Shown: positions 1 through 16,807 of the stretch, one piece after another | Layout: every line of letters starts with the position of its first letter | Numbering within the stretch: the stretch's first letter is position 1 | Assembly: GCA_009602725.1 (NCBI GenBank) | Contig: WELB01000039.1 | Span: 130,112 to 153,642 of the forward strand | DNA from: Spirogloea muscicola | Taxonomy: Eukaryota; Streptophyta; Zygnematophyceae; Spirogloeales; Spirogloeaceae | Direction: 5' to 3' | DNA: 23,531 nt | Program-made: the position numbers and the translations under genes | The notes under the pieces: model-generated | Database searches by the model: none | What the model saw: only the letters and a program-made list of their open reading frames with translations | What the model was told of the DNA's origin: nothing

Positions 1-8110
<8,110 letters not shown>

Positions 8111-8122
8111 GCTGCAGCCCAT

Positions 8123-8127
8123 TGTAA
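8123..8127 (+). terminator. Candidate poly(A) signal TGTAA (coiled-coil gene)
   Basis: TGTAA, the usual poly(A) signal of chlorophyte nuclear genes, lies 13 nt after the TAA stop. That would make an unusually short 3' UTR, but no other TGTAA is seen before the next gene. Confidence 0.4.
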
Positions 8128-8761
8128 GAGTGCCTGACAGAACCTCAGAGTATTAGCCCTCTTCCCAGCTTGGGAAGGACACTCGATGACTTCTGAAAAA
8201 GCTCTGAAGACTGGCTTAGGCGAACATGTAGAGCCGGTCAGCACTTCTTAAGGCCGCCCATCCTTTACATTGGGACGGTCTAGCACGCTGTCGCCCACGA
8301 GAGTTGCAGACTCCTTTCACCTAGTGATCTGAAAGATGAGGCCCAGTGCAAAGTCAAAGCACCAGCTGAGATCTCCGCACACATGAATCATTCGCTCATC
8401 GGGCTGGCCTTGCACAGCCACCGCCTTCGTCTCGAGGAGCTTGTTTCCTTGGCTCTCTCTTTTCTCTGGGCTGGCCAATACCACAGACATCGCCTTTTAC
8501 TGAGAGTCCCCTTGCTGTTGACTTAGTATATAGAACTCCGGCTTCTTCCGACCTTGTCCATCCCTTTGGGCTGGCCTCTCCCAGCCACCAGTCAATCTGG
8601 CCGCGCTTCCTTCTACTGGAAGAGCCTTTCTCTTTCGCTTCCACCACGAGCTTCTCTTTCCTTGCTCTCGTTTCTCGTCAACAAGGCGGCCACATCCCCC
8701 GCTCGACACAGTCACAGCCGCTAATTCAAACATCAGCAGCCGCAAGTCCCCCCCCTCCTTT

Positions 8762-8798
8762 TTGGCGGGAAGAAAAGCGCGCCCAAAATTGGCGGGAA
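8762..8798 (+). promoter_or_regulatory. Paired E2F-type sites
   Basis: TTGGCGGGAA occurs twice in the same orientation, at 8762-8771 and 8789-8798, 27 bp apart. GCGCGCCCAAAA between them resembles a third, degenerate site on the other strand. TTGGCGGGAA is the canonical plant E2F/DP element of S-phase genes. The pair sits immediately upstream of the transporter's open frame. Confidence 0.6.
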
Positions 8799-8802
8799 GG
8801 GC

Positions 8803-11610
8803 TTGCAGCCACGCCTGAACCCTAAATCCCGCCCCAACACGAGCCGCCATCGCCAGCCGCGTGCGGCGGCGGCGGCGGCGGCGGCGCGTGAGAGGCAGCG
8901 CCGCCGCCGCNCCCTGCTGGTGGCTCTAGACGACGACGACGGCAACGCGGCGCTGACCCCCACGGCGCTGCCGCTGCCCGGCGGCACCCCGCTGCTGGCG
9001 CGCGCGTCCGCGAGCTTCCAGGACCTGCTGCGCCTGCGCCGCCGCCCGCAGTCGCCGCGCCTCCGCCGCCTCGGCGTCGCGGCCATCCTCATGGTCTTCA
9101 CCAGCTCTCAGGTTGTGCGCGGCACCATCACTTATGGCCTTGTCATTCTGTTGTGGTCTAAGGTTCAAGTGTCAATGTACAGGTCAAGTGTTCAATTCGA
9201 ACAGGCGAAGGTGTCCGAGGTTTCGGCTTTGGCCTGGTCTGCGGGTACTGTGTTCAATTACAATGTGGCAATATTTACGATAATTCAAGCCCATGCGAAC
9301 GAGCAATGCCTTGCTCACGAAGCCCTTGCGCTGGCGTCGAGCACAGGGCCTGCTGACAGCCCTGTCGCGCGGGGAGCGCGGCTATGCGTACGACTACGCG
9401 ACGCTGCCGCTGTTCATTGAGCTCCTCAAGGTGCGAAGTCTATTCCTGTCGTGCATTGATTCGCGCTTTTACTTTTGCCTTGTGGGCGTTCGAGCTCTGT
9501 ACACCCACAGTGGCATGTCAGCTGACTGCAGCAATCGCTCATGCTGTGTCGTCACCCCAGATCATGATCTGCTCCATCATGCTGTGGCGCGAGGCCCGGG
9601 GCCCGCGGCGGCCACAGATCACCGCGACCTGGCGCCAGTTCTGCCTCTTCCCGGCGCTCGCAGCCGTGTACCTCGTCAACAACAACCTGCAGTTCCCGGC
9701 GATCCACCTGCTTGGGCCCGTCACGTACCAGATTCTCAGCAACCTCAAGATCCTCACCACAGGCGTCCTCTTCCGGTGCGTGCGCGGCCGTGCCCGCCTT
9801 CCTGCACTTGGGCTTGGCACCCGCTTTAGCCAGGACGGCGCCTGACGCAGGAGCTCCCCCCTGCTCTGCTGCTCACTGTGACGGCAGGATTGTGTTGCGG
9901 AAGAAGCTCACGATGCTGCAGTGGATGGCGCTGGTCCTCCTCATGGTCGGCACTGCAACGAGCCAGGTCAGTGGCCCCTGCTGCTCAACTGCCTGACCTC
10001 CTTAGCTGTGTACTCCCCTTATTACAGGAGCATTCAGTAGCGTCACATCTTGGGCGGTCACTACAGGGTACAGCCCAGGGTCCAGGGCACCAGTTAGTCT
10101 ACTGGAAGTCGAATTTCGACTTTAGTGGAAGTCGAAATTCCTTCAGAGTGCTTGCCAAACTGCTGGCAAATGTAATGTTTGAGCTCAGTCCGGAGAGGCC
10201 AGAAGCTCTGGTTGCCCCAGCCTGCAGCCCGCCAAGTGCTGCCAGCTCGGAGTCAGTGCAGTACTCGCCAACAAGCCCTGTCGCTGTATGTGCAGCTACT
10301 GTGGTCCCAATCCTGCTCTCATCAAGCCATTTCTGCCTCTTGCGCAGCTTCCTGGCGCAGGCATGGAGGGCGCAGTCTTTCAGGCGCCAGTGGAAGGCTA
10401 CGCTCTAGCTGTGCTCATGGCCTGTCTGTCGGCGGCAGCGGGCGTGTACGCTGAGTACCTGATGAAGAGTAGCAGTGATTCGATCTACTGGCAGAACCTG
10501 CAGCTGTACAGGTCAGCATCACACAGCATCAGCTGCCCTTATTTGCAGCTGCCCAGCATTTCAGTTGCCGGGCTTCATAGCAGTCTTGGTACCAGATCAC
10601 CTCATGGCACCTCAAGCCATAAGGTCATCAAATTTTAGAAGGATTCAGTTGCAGACACTGTCTGATTTGATTGGATCATCAAGACATTCCAGCTGCACTG
10701 GCTGAGGCTGCTGCCGTGCATGCAAGCCTCTGCTCAGCTGTGGCGTCCTCTTCAACGTCCTGATATTGACGGCGCGCGACGTTGGGTACCGTGGCGGCGA
10801 GACAATCTGGTGGCAACGCTTGGGCGCCGGCTTCAATACTGCCACGTGGCTTGTTGTGCTCAACGCCGCCCTCACTGGGCTGCTCGTTTCGTGGATCATC
10901 AAGTACGCTGACAATATCGTCAAGGTTTGCTTTGCAATGCACTTGAGCCAGACCACTCTAAGTCGCATTGTCTGGTCAGATTGATCAAAGAAAGCCTCAA
11001 TTTAGTCCTGGTTTCCTCGACCAAGCACTGCTCAAAACACATGATAGCAAACTTGAGGCATTGGGTGGTAATGTGATTGCGAGTTGTACTTGCAAGTAGA
11101 GCTGATTGTGAACATCACCTCTTAGGTCTACGCAACTTCCACCGCCATGCTGCTGACAACAATCATCTCAGCGGCGCTGTTCGAGTTCAGCGTCACACCT
11201 CAGGTGCTCTTAAGTGATACAATGGTGCTGCTCCTCACATCAACATTACTGCTATCCTGTCACCTGCGTATCGCAATCAACCTCCAGCCCAGTATTATGA
11301 GTACTATACTCAAAGCACTAAGGCCCTTGATTGCTGTTAGTGTCCTACTTCACAGATCCTGTCACTAATTCGTCTGAAGCTGCCCTGGAAAGAGAGCTGT
11401 CAGGGTTGCTTGGATCGTGTGAGCCGCAAGCCCGCTGATGGTGGCAGCGTTGTGGCGCAGGTCTTGCTGGGCATTGTGACCTGCGGGCTGTCCTTGCAGA
11501 TGTACTTCACGCCTGCGCACATCCTTCTCAGCGTGCAGGCATCTGCGGACACCTTTGACGCTGGGGGCCAATCCCTTACTTCTGTGCGCGTGTCCAAGCA
11601 GAGCGACTGA
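8803..11610 (+). CDS. Nucleotide-sugar transporter, CMP-Sia/UDP-Gal transporter type
   Basis: Exons 8803-9111, 9347-9430, 9561-9775, 9888-9966, 10348-10511, 10738-10924, 11126-11203, 11461-11610, all phase-consistent and ending in TGA. The protein is a multi-span Golgi antiporter that would import a nucleotide sugar in exchange for the nucleoside monophosphate (SLC35A, Nuc_sug_transp family). Family landmarks appear in order: VFTSSQ-GLLTALS, YDYATLPLFIELLK, AVYLVNNNLQF, TYQILSNLKILTTGVLFR, LQWMALVLLMVGTATSQ, GVYAEYLMK, SIYWQNLQLY, WWQRL, GLLVSWIIKYADNIVKVYAT and GLSLQMYF. From the first membrane span to the stop it is about 330 aa, the usual family length. The start is unresolved: upstream of that span is about 80 residues of Arg/Ala-rich frame broken by an N at 8911, with no in-frame ATG. 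8803 marks only the open-frame limit. Plants lack sialic acid, so UDP-galactose or a related sugar is the likelier substrate. Confidence 0.88.
8911..8911. other. Ambiguous base N after a GCC run
   Basis: A single N follows GCCGCCGCCGC, inside the unresolved first exon of the transporter. The same local context surrounds the only other N, at 16267. It may hide a collapsed repeat or a gap of unknown length. Confidence 0.9.
10111..10140. repeat. 12-bp perfect hairpin inside a transporter intron
   Basis: GAATTTCGACTT (10111-10122) and AAGTCGAAATTC (10129-10140) are exact reverse complements around a 6-nt loop, in intron 9967-10347. TGGAAGTCGAA is also directly repeated at 10103 and 10126 (period 23). 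The AT-rich stem stands out in a GC-rich gene and could be the remnant of a small inverted-repeat element. Confidence 0.7.
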
Positions 11611-11701
11611 GTTTCTTGACATCCAGCGTCATGCTGCTTACAGTAGCATGAGTGCTCCATGTGCATTATCTCGTGTCAATAAGCTGCAATATAAATTTAC
11701 A

Positions 11702-11706
11702 TGTAA
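11702..11706 (+). terminator. Candidate poly(A) signal TGTAA (transporter)
   Basis: TGTAA about 90 nt after the transporter stop, a typical distance for a chlorophyte 3' UTR. Confidence 0.5.
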
Positions 11707-12480
11707 TTTACGCTGCTGAACAGTGTCCCTGTTTTGGGTTCTGTAAGGACTTTTCTATGGAGTTTTACCGTGAATCAGTCATCCTTCAGTACAGAACCTG
11801 CATCAGAAGCTATGCCGTCAGCCTGCTGAATGGTCTGAGGAGATGGTGATGCTTTTGCCCTGTCTGATGTCAGCATCTATGTAGGTATTCAATTTGATAG
11901 AATAGTTGTGGAAGGTGAGCAAATATTGAGGGGTGGAGGTGTGCCTGGCACAGCAGCAGTCAAGATGCAGTTGGGCTTGGTTATGTCATGGGCTTGCAAA
12001 GCCAGGCTGGTGCATATGAAGTGCTACTGCAGCGCACCAAGCAGTAGTTGAGGAAATGGCTGTCAGAGGCGCCTATAGATGAGAGTACATCTAGTGTTGG
12101 TGATGCAGTCTGAGGGCTCTGCAAGTGTGAGGTCATGGAGGGGGAGGATGTAGAGATGTGTGAGGTCAAGTAGGGTGAGAATGTACGGAGCTAAGGAGCT
12201 GCATCGTGGGCTCAATATTCAGCTCGATGATGCTGCAGCGGCACTAAGATTTATTCATTAAGACCAGCAATACATTCTACATGATGGTGGAAGCCATGCT
12301 ATATGTAAAGCTGCATTCCAGAGTCAAAGAGCAGATCTGTAAACAGCAATCACAGATTGGGTTCTGGTATCAATAGCATGGCCCTTGCCCTTTACATGAG
12401 CTGCTTTGTGACATAGTAAAACTTAAGTTGCCGGCGGCTTTAACTCTGAAACGTCAAGTATATTGATATATCTGTAAGCT

Positions 12481-12582
12481 ACATGGCGTAGGGGTCGTTT
12501 ATGCACGCGTCTGGGGCCAATTTCCTTCTCCTTACATGGCGTAGGGGTCGTTTCGCACGCATCTGGGGCCAATTTCCTTCTC
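12481..12582. repeat. 53-bp tandem duplication downstream of msrA
   Basis: Units 12481-12533 and 12534-12582 are adjacent direct copies. Both start ACATGGCGTAGGGGTCGTTT and end GGGGCCAATTTCCTTCTC. They differ by a one-base deletion and a couple of substitutions in the middle (ATGCACGCGT versus CGCACGCAT). Confidence 0.9.
12532..12536 (-). terminator. Candidate poly(A) signal TGTAA (msrA)
   Basis: TTACA on the top strand, so TGTAA on the msrA strand, about 170 nt past the stop and at the junction of the 53-bp tandem units. Another lies at 12392-12396. Confidence 0.4.
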
Positions 12583-12705
12583 GTAATGCTTGGCTTAAAG
12601 ATCAAATGTACAACCAACAGGACAGAATATTGGAAAACAATCTGATAATTAAAGGTCAATTGTGTTTGTGTCTTGAAAAAACTGTATTAGGTCTCACACA
12701 GCAGC

Positions 12706-14546
12706 TCAGCCATAACACCGAATAGGGTCCGAGCAGCCCTTTGCTGCTGATTGACCGCGACCAATGCGGCCACCCTTTTCAAGGTACTGCTGATGATACG
12801 ACTCCGCAGGGTAGAACTTAGGTGCTGGCTTCACCTCTGTGACAATCTTGCGTCCAATACGTGCCTCCTCCTTGGCAATTGACTCATGCAAAATCTTCTC
12901 CTGCTCTGGCGAGTAGAAGTAAACTGCTGACCGATACTGTGTGCCAACATCGTTACCCTGCATGCATCACACACGTTTATAAATGCTGCATGAGACATTG
13001 CAACAAGTAAGTCATGTCATTCAGAATCAAACAGATGATTGGCTATCTCTTGTGTTTTCCCCCACCCAATACTTATTTTGATAGAATGTGCCAGAGTAGC
13101 TGCATACCTGGCGGTTGAGCTGTGTCGGGTCGTGGCGCTTCCACAGAACTGATAGCAGCTGGTCATAACCAAGCTCCTGCGGGTTGTACTGCACCCTCAC
13201 AACCTCAGCGTGACCCGTGCGACCGCCGCAGACCTCCTCATAGCGCGGCTGGTCAGTCTTGCCGCCTGCGTATCCAACCTCCGTCTTCACCACGCCAGGC
13301 ACACGCTGGAAAGCCAGCTCCACGCCCCAGAAGCACCCGGCACCAAAGGTTGCGAATTCCGTGCCCTGTTGTGCAGGGCCAAGCCAGCTTAGTCAACCAC
13401 AGTCTCCGGTACCTTAGACACCTACTTTTATGGCCTATGTAGACCTCGAGCTGGTCGGTGTGAGCATATCCCCTCTGCCTGCCGCTGCTGCAGCTGCAGA
13501 ACGAATTTCAAGTGCCAATGCTCCCAGCAGAACTGATGTGTTATGCAGATAGTAACCTTCCCTCCTGTTGGCTTGCATGAGACAATAAAAGGGGTTTGCC
13601 ACCAAGCACAAGTCAGGGCAGTGGACATTCTAATACTTGAGGATTTTATCAAAATACCTTGAGCGGCACGTCGTCATCAGGCCCGAGCGCAACGCTGTTC
13701 GACTCGGTCGACATGGCAGCCCGGCTGTTCCCGAAGGGGCCTCCAAACAACCCCTTCATCCGCAGGCTCGCCGGTGCGCTCTGCTCAGCTTCTGCAAAGG
13801 AAACCCCACAAGTCACAGATCAGTCACACTAAAGTGAGGAACACCATTGAGACCGACAAATCAGGTGTGGGCAACGTACTCATGAACCGAAGCATCAGGA
13901 CTGGGGTGGTGGCTGACTGCAACTTGCAGACCTAAGAGGTCTCTGCCTCCCCTGGTGCAACCTCTGCAGAGCGGGACAGAGCTTGCCCTATCGACGAAAA
14001 CACTGGGGAGGAACAAAGGGGACTGACAACCCCAGCCGCAGTAGTCAGGCGGTCACTAAGGCCTGCCCTGGTGGCTTGGCGGGGATGCCGAGCATGCTCG
14101 GACAATCGCCAGACGCACATGCGATCACGACCGCCGAGACGGCGAGGACTCCTCAAACAGACAGCAGCTTGACGAGCTGGAAGGGCGATTGGACCAACAG
14201 CCGGCTCGCTGGACCACTTCAGCTCAGCTTGCTTCATGATAGCCAGCAGCAGAGTGGGGTGCGGATGCATACGGAGAACGCAGCAGCACAGAGAGCAGAC
14301 CGCCAGAGTGGACCACAGAAAGGCGGCGGCGGCAAGGGTCCTCAGAGCGGAGGAGCGCGGGAGCTCACGGGGCCTGGTGCGGCGGAGCAAGCGGGCGGCG
14401 CCGGAGCCGAGGAACGGGGCGCGGAGCGGCGGCGCGGCGGGCGAGGCGCGGGAGGCGGAGGCGAGGGCGGAGGAGCAGCGGCGGGCGAGGGCGGCGGCGG
14501 CGAGCGGGGAGGAGGCTGTGGCGGCAGCGGCGGCCGCGGCGGTCAT
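12706..14546 (-). CDS. msrA: Peptide-methionine (S)-S-oxide reductase, plastid type
   Basis: Exons in transcript order: 14546-14273, 13791-13658, 13365-13108, 12957-12706. They total 918 nt (305 aa plus TGA) and all phases close. MsrA reduces methionine-S-sulfoxide in oxidised proteins using thioredoxin. The catalytic motif GAGCFWG places the active Cys at about residue 147. Further family blocks are [43 protein letters not shown] and YHQQYL. The C-terminus [11 protein letters not shown] carries the two recycling Cys (about 297 and 303) as in plant MsrA. Exon 1 encodes about 90 residues rich in Ala, Ser and Arg and almost free of acidic residues, as in a chloroplast or mitochondrial transit peptide, which explains the excess over the ~260 aa plant form. 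The start is the first ATG in frame. Its exon 1 donor (GTATGC, phase 1) was chosen because it alone fits the next exon. Confidence 0.94.
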
Positions 14547-14659
14547 CTTCAAGGGGACGCGAGCTCGGGGTCTGCTGGCGATGGCGGCACGGAGGAAGGC
14601 GCTGGCGCAAGTACCCGCGCCGGGGCCTGGGCAGTAGCCGACAGGCCGGGGCAGCCCGC

Positions 14660-14666
14660 TATATAT
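14660..14666 (-). promoter_or_regulatory. Candidate TATA box for msrA
   Basis: The msrA strand reads ACATATATAG in otherwise GC-rich sequence, about 115 nt upstream of the msrA ATG. That would leave a 5' UTR of roughly 80-90 nt. Confidence 0.45.
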
Positions 14667-14970
14667 GTACGTTAAAAGCTCGGTAAGTTAGATGAGAGAG
14701 CGTAGTGGCGCCATGTACGAGTTACCAGGGGAGGCGTATTTCAATTCTGCCCCATATTCGGTGACGGTTTTGGCGAGGCCCACCCCCAAATGGGGAAGGT
14801 CCGGGAAAGGGCGAGCGGCGCTTCGTGGGCAGCCGTCAGCGGTGACGGCGTGCTAGCTACCGGGCTGGCCCCCGAGGGGGTGCAGACGCGGAACAAGCGA
14901 GAAGATGTCGGCGACGCAAGCTCCGCCGTTTGGTAGCACCGCCCGCCGGCCTCCTGGGGCCGTCGGCCGC

Positions 14971-15543
14971 CACGTGGCGCCTGCTCCCGTCCGACGTGGA
15001 CAGGCGATGGGCCCTCTTATTGGCTGCCGCCGACGGCCGGGCTACGTGGCGGCCTGGCGCGCCAGATGTTGATACAGCCGGCCGCCGGTGGAGCTCCCCG
15101 ACACCGGCGGGCCCGATTCGTCGGGCGCTCCCCGACGGCGCGCAGGCGGGCGGGCCCCTCGGACTTTCCGCCCCCGGCGCGGGCAGCGGGAAAGGCCTGC
15201 CCGAAGGCGGAGACTTTCCCTTCGCGGGCAGCCACCCGGCAGAGAGCCGGATATTTTGGGCGGGCGGCCCGGGCTGCCCGACACGTCGCGGCACAGGAGG
15301 GGGGCAGGCCCACGTGCTTCCCCGCGCGGCGGCCAATGAGGCGCCCCGGGAGTCGCCGCCGATTGGCCGGGGCTGCGCGCCGAGCTGCCGGGGGCCGCCC
15401 GTGCCGGGGCCGGGCATTGGGCGCCGGGGGGGGGGGGCCACTGGAGAAGGGTTTGGTGGGGGGCAACTGTTTGGGCTTGTTGGGGCGCGGGCAGGCGAGG
15501 GGGCCAGCGGCGCGCCCCCGGCAGCAGGATCGCGCCGCCCAAT
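14971..15543. promoter_or_regulatory. Cluster of CCAAT and ACGTG motifs
   Basis: Inverted or direct CCAAT boxes occur at 15019, 15333, 15362, 15416 and 15539. ACGTG-core elements occur at 14971 (CACGTGG), 14993 (GACGTGG), 15043 (TACGTGG) and 15311 (CACGTG). These are NF-Y and bZIP/bHLH site types. Their density fits an upstream regulatory region for msrA or a divergent neighbour, though high GC content raises the chance count of ACGTG. Confidence 0.4.
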
Positions 15544-15896
15544 GGCGCGGCCGCGCCCCTTTGCCGACCGCCCAACCGGCAGGGGGCGCGCCCCGGCGGC
15601 AAACCCCTCCCGGGGGGCCCCCCCACCTGGGGGGGCTGGGCACCCCCCCCCTCTACAGTTCTTTCCCGACTTGCGGCTTACGAAATGATCATCCTACATG
15701 CTCCTTGCTTACGACTGCGTCATCAGCAATTGTCCAGACTTTTCGGCCTGGCTGTTCACAGGCCCTCGCACCCTTTTAGGGAGAGCCAATTTCTCCTCTG
15801 CCCCTTCGAAGGGCTCGCCCAGAGAGAAGGCGCGCGGGGCGCATGAATTGAAAGGGAGGCCAATTCAAGCCAATACATTCAAGCCAGAGAGAAGAG

Positions 15897-15915
15897 GGGC
15901 TGGCAAAGCCAGCCC
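15897..15915. repeat. 8-bp hairpin GGGCTGGC-AAA-GCCAGCCC
   Basis: Perfect 8-bp arms with a 3-nt loop. Weaker forms of the same motif occur at 8402-8419 and 8569-8586 upstream of the transporter, also in pyrimidine/purine-biased intergenic DNA. Confidence 0.6.
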
Positions 15916-16096
15916 AAAAAGAATGGACCACTTCTCTATCTTTCAAGCTGGTTTTTCGCAAGCTGGCCATGTGACGGGGACAGCGGCAAATTGCTCCCCA
16001 CCACCCCCCCGTCGGCGCAGGGCCGCCCGCAAAGATCTGGCACCCCCCTGGGCCCCCCCGAATCTCCGAGGTGCCGGGAGGCGCCGGGAGCGCGCC

Positions 16097-16184
16097 CGTC
16101 AGCCGACGCTGACGCGTCGGGTCGCCCGACGGGCCCCCCGCGGCCGGGCAGCCCTGCGAAGGTTTCCGCGGGCTGCCCGGCCGC
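16097..16184. repeat. Three consecutive perfect hairpins
   Basis: Arms 16097-16103/16108-16114 (CGTCAGC/GCTGACG), 16115-16121/16125-16131 (CGTCGGG/CCCGACG) and 16140-16154/16170-16184 (15 bp, beginning GCGGCCGGGCAGCCC, loop 15 nt). They are almost contiguous. The second hairpin's arms recur at 15119-15125/15131-15137. Confidence 0.75.
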
Positions 16185-16266
16185 CCTCGCCACCCAGCAG
16201 CTTCTTCCGCCACCGTTCCCTCACCGCCAGTCCCCCGTCGGCGACCGAGCGCCATGGCCGCCGCCG

Positions 16267-16267
16267 C
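16267..16267. other. Ambiguous base N after a GCC run
   Basis: A single N follows ATGGCCGCCGCCGC. On its right is Gln-rich sequence coding on the minus strand; on its left is GC-island sequence. Continuity across this base is doubtful. Confidence 0.9.
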
Positions 16268-16366
16268 NGGCGCAGTGGTTGCCTTGGCACGCTGCTGCTG
16301 CTGCTGCTGGTGCATGGCAAGGTGCCGCACCTGCATTTGCTGCTGGAGCTTGCGCTGTTGCAGCAC

Positions 16367-16397
<31 letters not shown>

Positions 16398-16657
16398 GTG
16401 TGCGAGGGCTGCGCCTGTTGCGCCTGGCTGGCCACTGTGCTCTGTGATGGCATGCTGGGAGCAGCAGCGAGGCCCTTATTGGCCTGCTGCTGGCCACCTG
16501 CTCCGCCAGCCCTCTGCTGCTGCAGCAGATGCGTGGCGGCGCCAGCGGAAGTCGGCCCTTGCTGCGGCAGGCTCATGGGCGCTGACATGCCCATGAGCGC
16601 AGCGGACTGTGCCATGAGGCTCCCTTGGCCACTGGCAATGGCTGAAGAGGGCGGCAT
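16268..16657 (-). CDS. Gln-rich protein fragment (probable, 3' end unresolved)
   Basis: The minus strand reads a Gln/Ser/Ala/Met-rich polypeptide of about 130 residues before the N at 16267. It includes a run of nine Gln, a run of six Gln and QQRKLQQQMQ. The composition resembles low-complexity arms of transcription co-regulators; no domain is visible. The same DNA on the plus strand gives Cys- or Leu-runs with stops, so minus coding is the better reading. 16657 is the first ATG that does not overlap the TPR gene; the frame is open further upstream. Past the N a GTGAGG donor ends a possible exon at 16225. I could not find a next exon. It would be divergent from the TPR gene, 150 bp apart. Confidence 0.45.
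16292..16396. repeat. CTG/CAG trinucleotide runs
   Basis: Six CTG units at 16292-16309 and nine at 16370-16396. They encode Gln runs on the minus strand and are prone to length variation. Confidence 0.85.
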
Positions 16658-16807
16658 GGCGCCCAGGCGCACACTGCCGCCGCCGCCGCCGCCGCCACCG
16701 CCGCTGCTCCGGGCGCCGGCGCCGCGCGCTGGCTTCAGCGGCTCCACAGCTTCCCCGCCCAGAGCTTCGGCGCCGCTCCTCCCGCCTGGCACGACCGCCC
16801 ATCTGTC

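Larger units (their letters stand above)
8111..8802. other. Intergenic region, coiled-coil gene to transporter
   Basis: No ORF here looks coding, and no ATG occurs from about 8400 to the transporter frame. It begins with a TGTAA and a short perfect inverted repeat, CTTCCCA-GCT-TGGGAAG (8161-8177). From about 8430 to 8680 the top strand is pyrimidine-rich. GGGCTGGCC occurs near 8401, 8468 and 8568, two of the copies followed by a CAGCC arm that could form a small hairpin. The region ends in two E2F-type sites. Confidence 0.6.
11611..12705. other. Convergent intergenic region, transporter and MsrA
   Basis: About 1.1 kb between two converging genes. It is less GC-rich than the coding parts, contains only short ORFs without recognisable features, and presumably holds both 3' UTRs. 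TGTAA occurs on the top strand at 11702, again near 11742, 12338 and 12471. Complements for the bottom strand are at 12392 and 12532. A 53-bp tandem duplication is the only repeat I see. Confidence 0.6.
14547..16267. other. GC-rich upstream island between msrA and Gln-rich/TPR genes
   Basis: About 1.7 kb, very GC-rich, with G or C homopolymers (for example twelve G at 15426-15437). Long ORFs run on both strands in several frames, as expected of stop-poor DNA; none resembles a protein family. It carries CCAAT and ACGTG motifs at 14971-15543 and several perfect hairpins at 15119-16184. A TATA-like site lies on its msrA side. From about 15780 to 15960 it is less GC-rich, with a palindrome CCCTTCGAAGGG (15802-15813) and a hairpin at 15897. 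Confidence 0.6.

Noticed and set aside
14857-15779. Several overlapping long ORFs on both strands
   Set aside because: All are Arg/Pro/Gly/Ala-rich and open simultaneously, as expected in very GC-rich, stop-poor DNA. None resembles a known domain.
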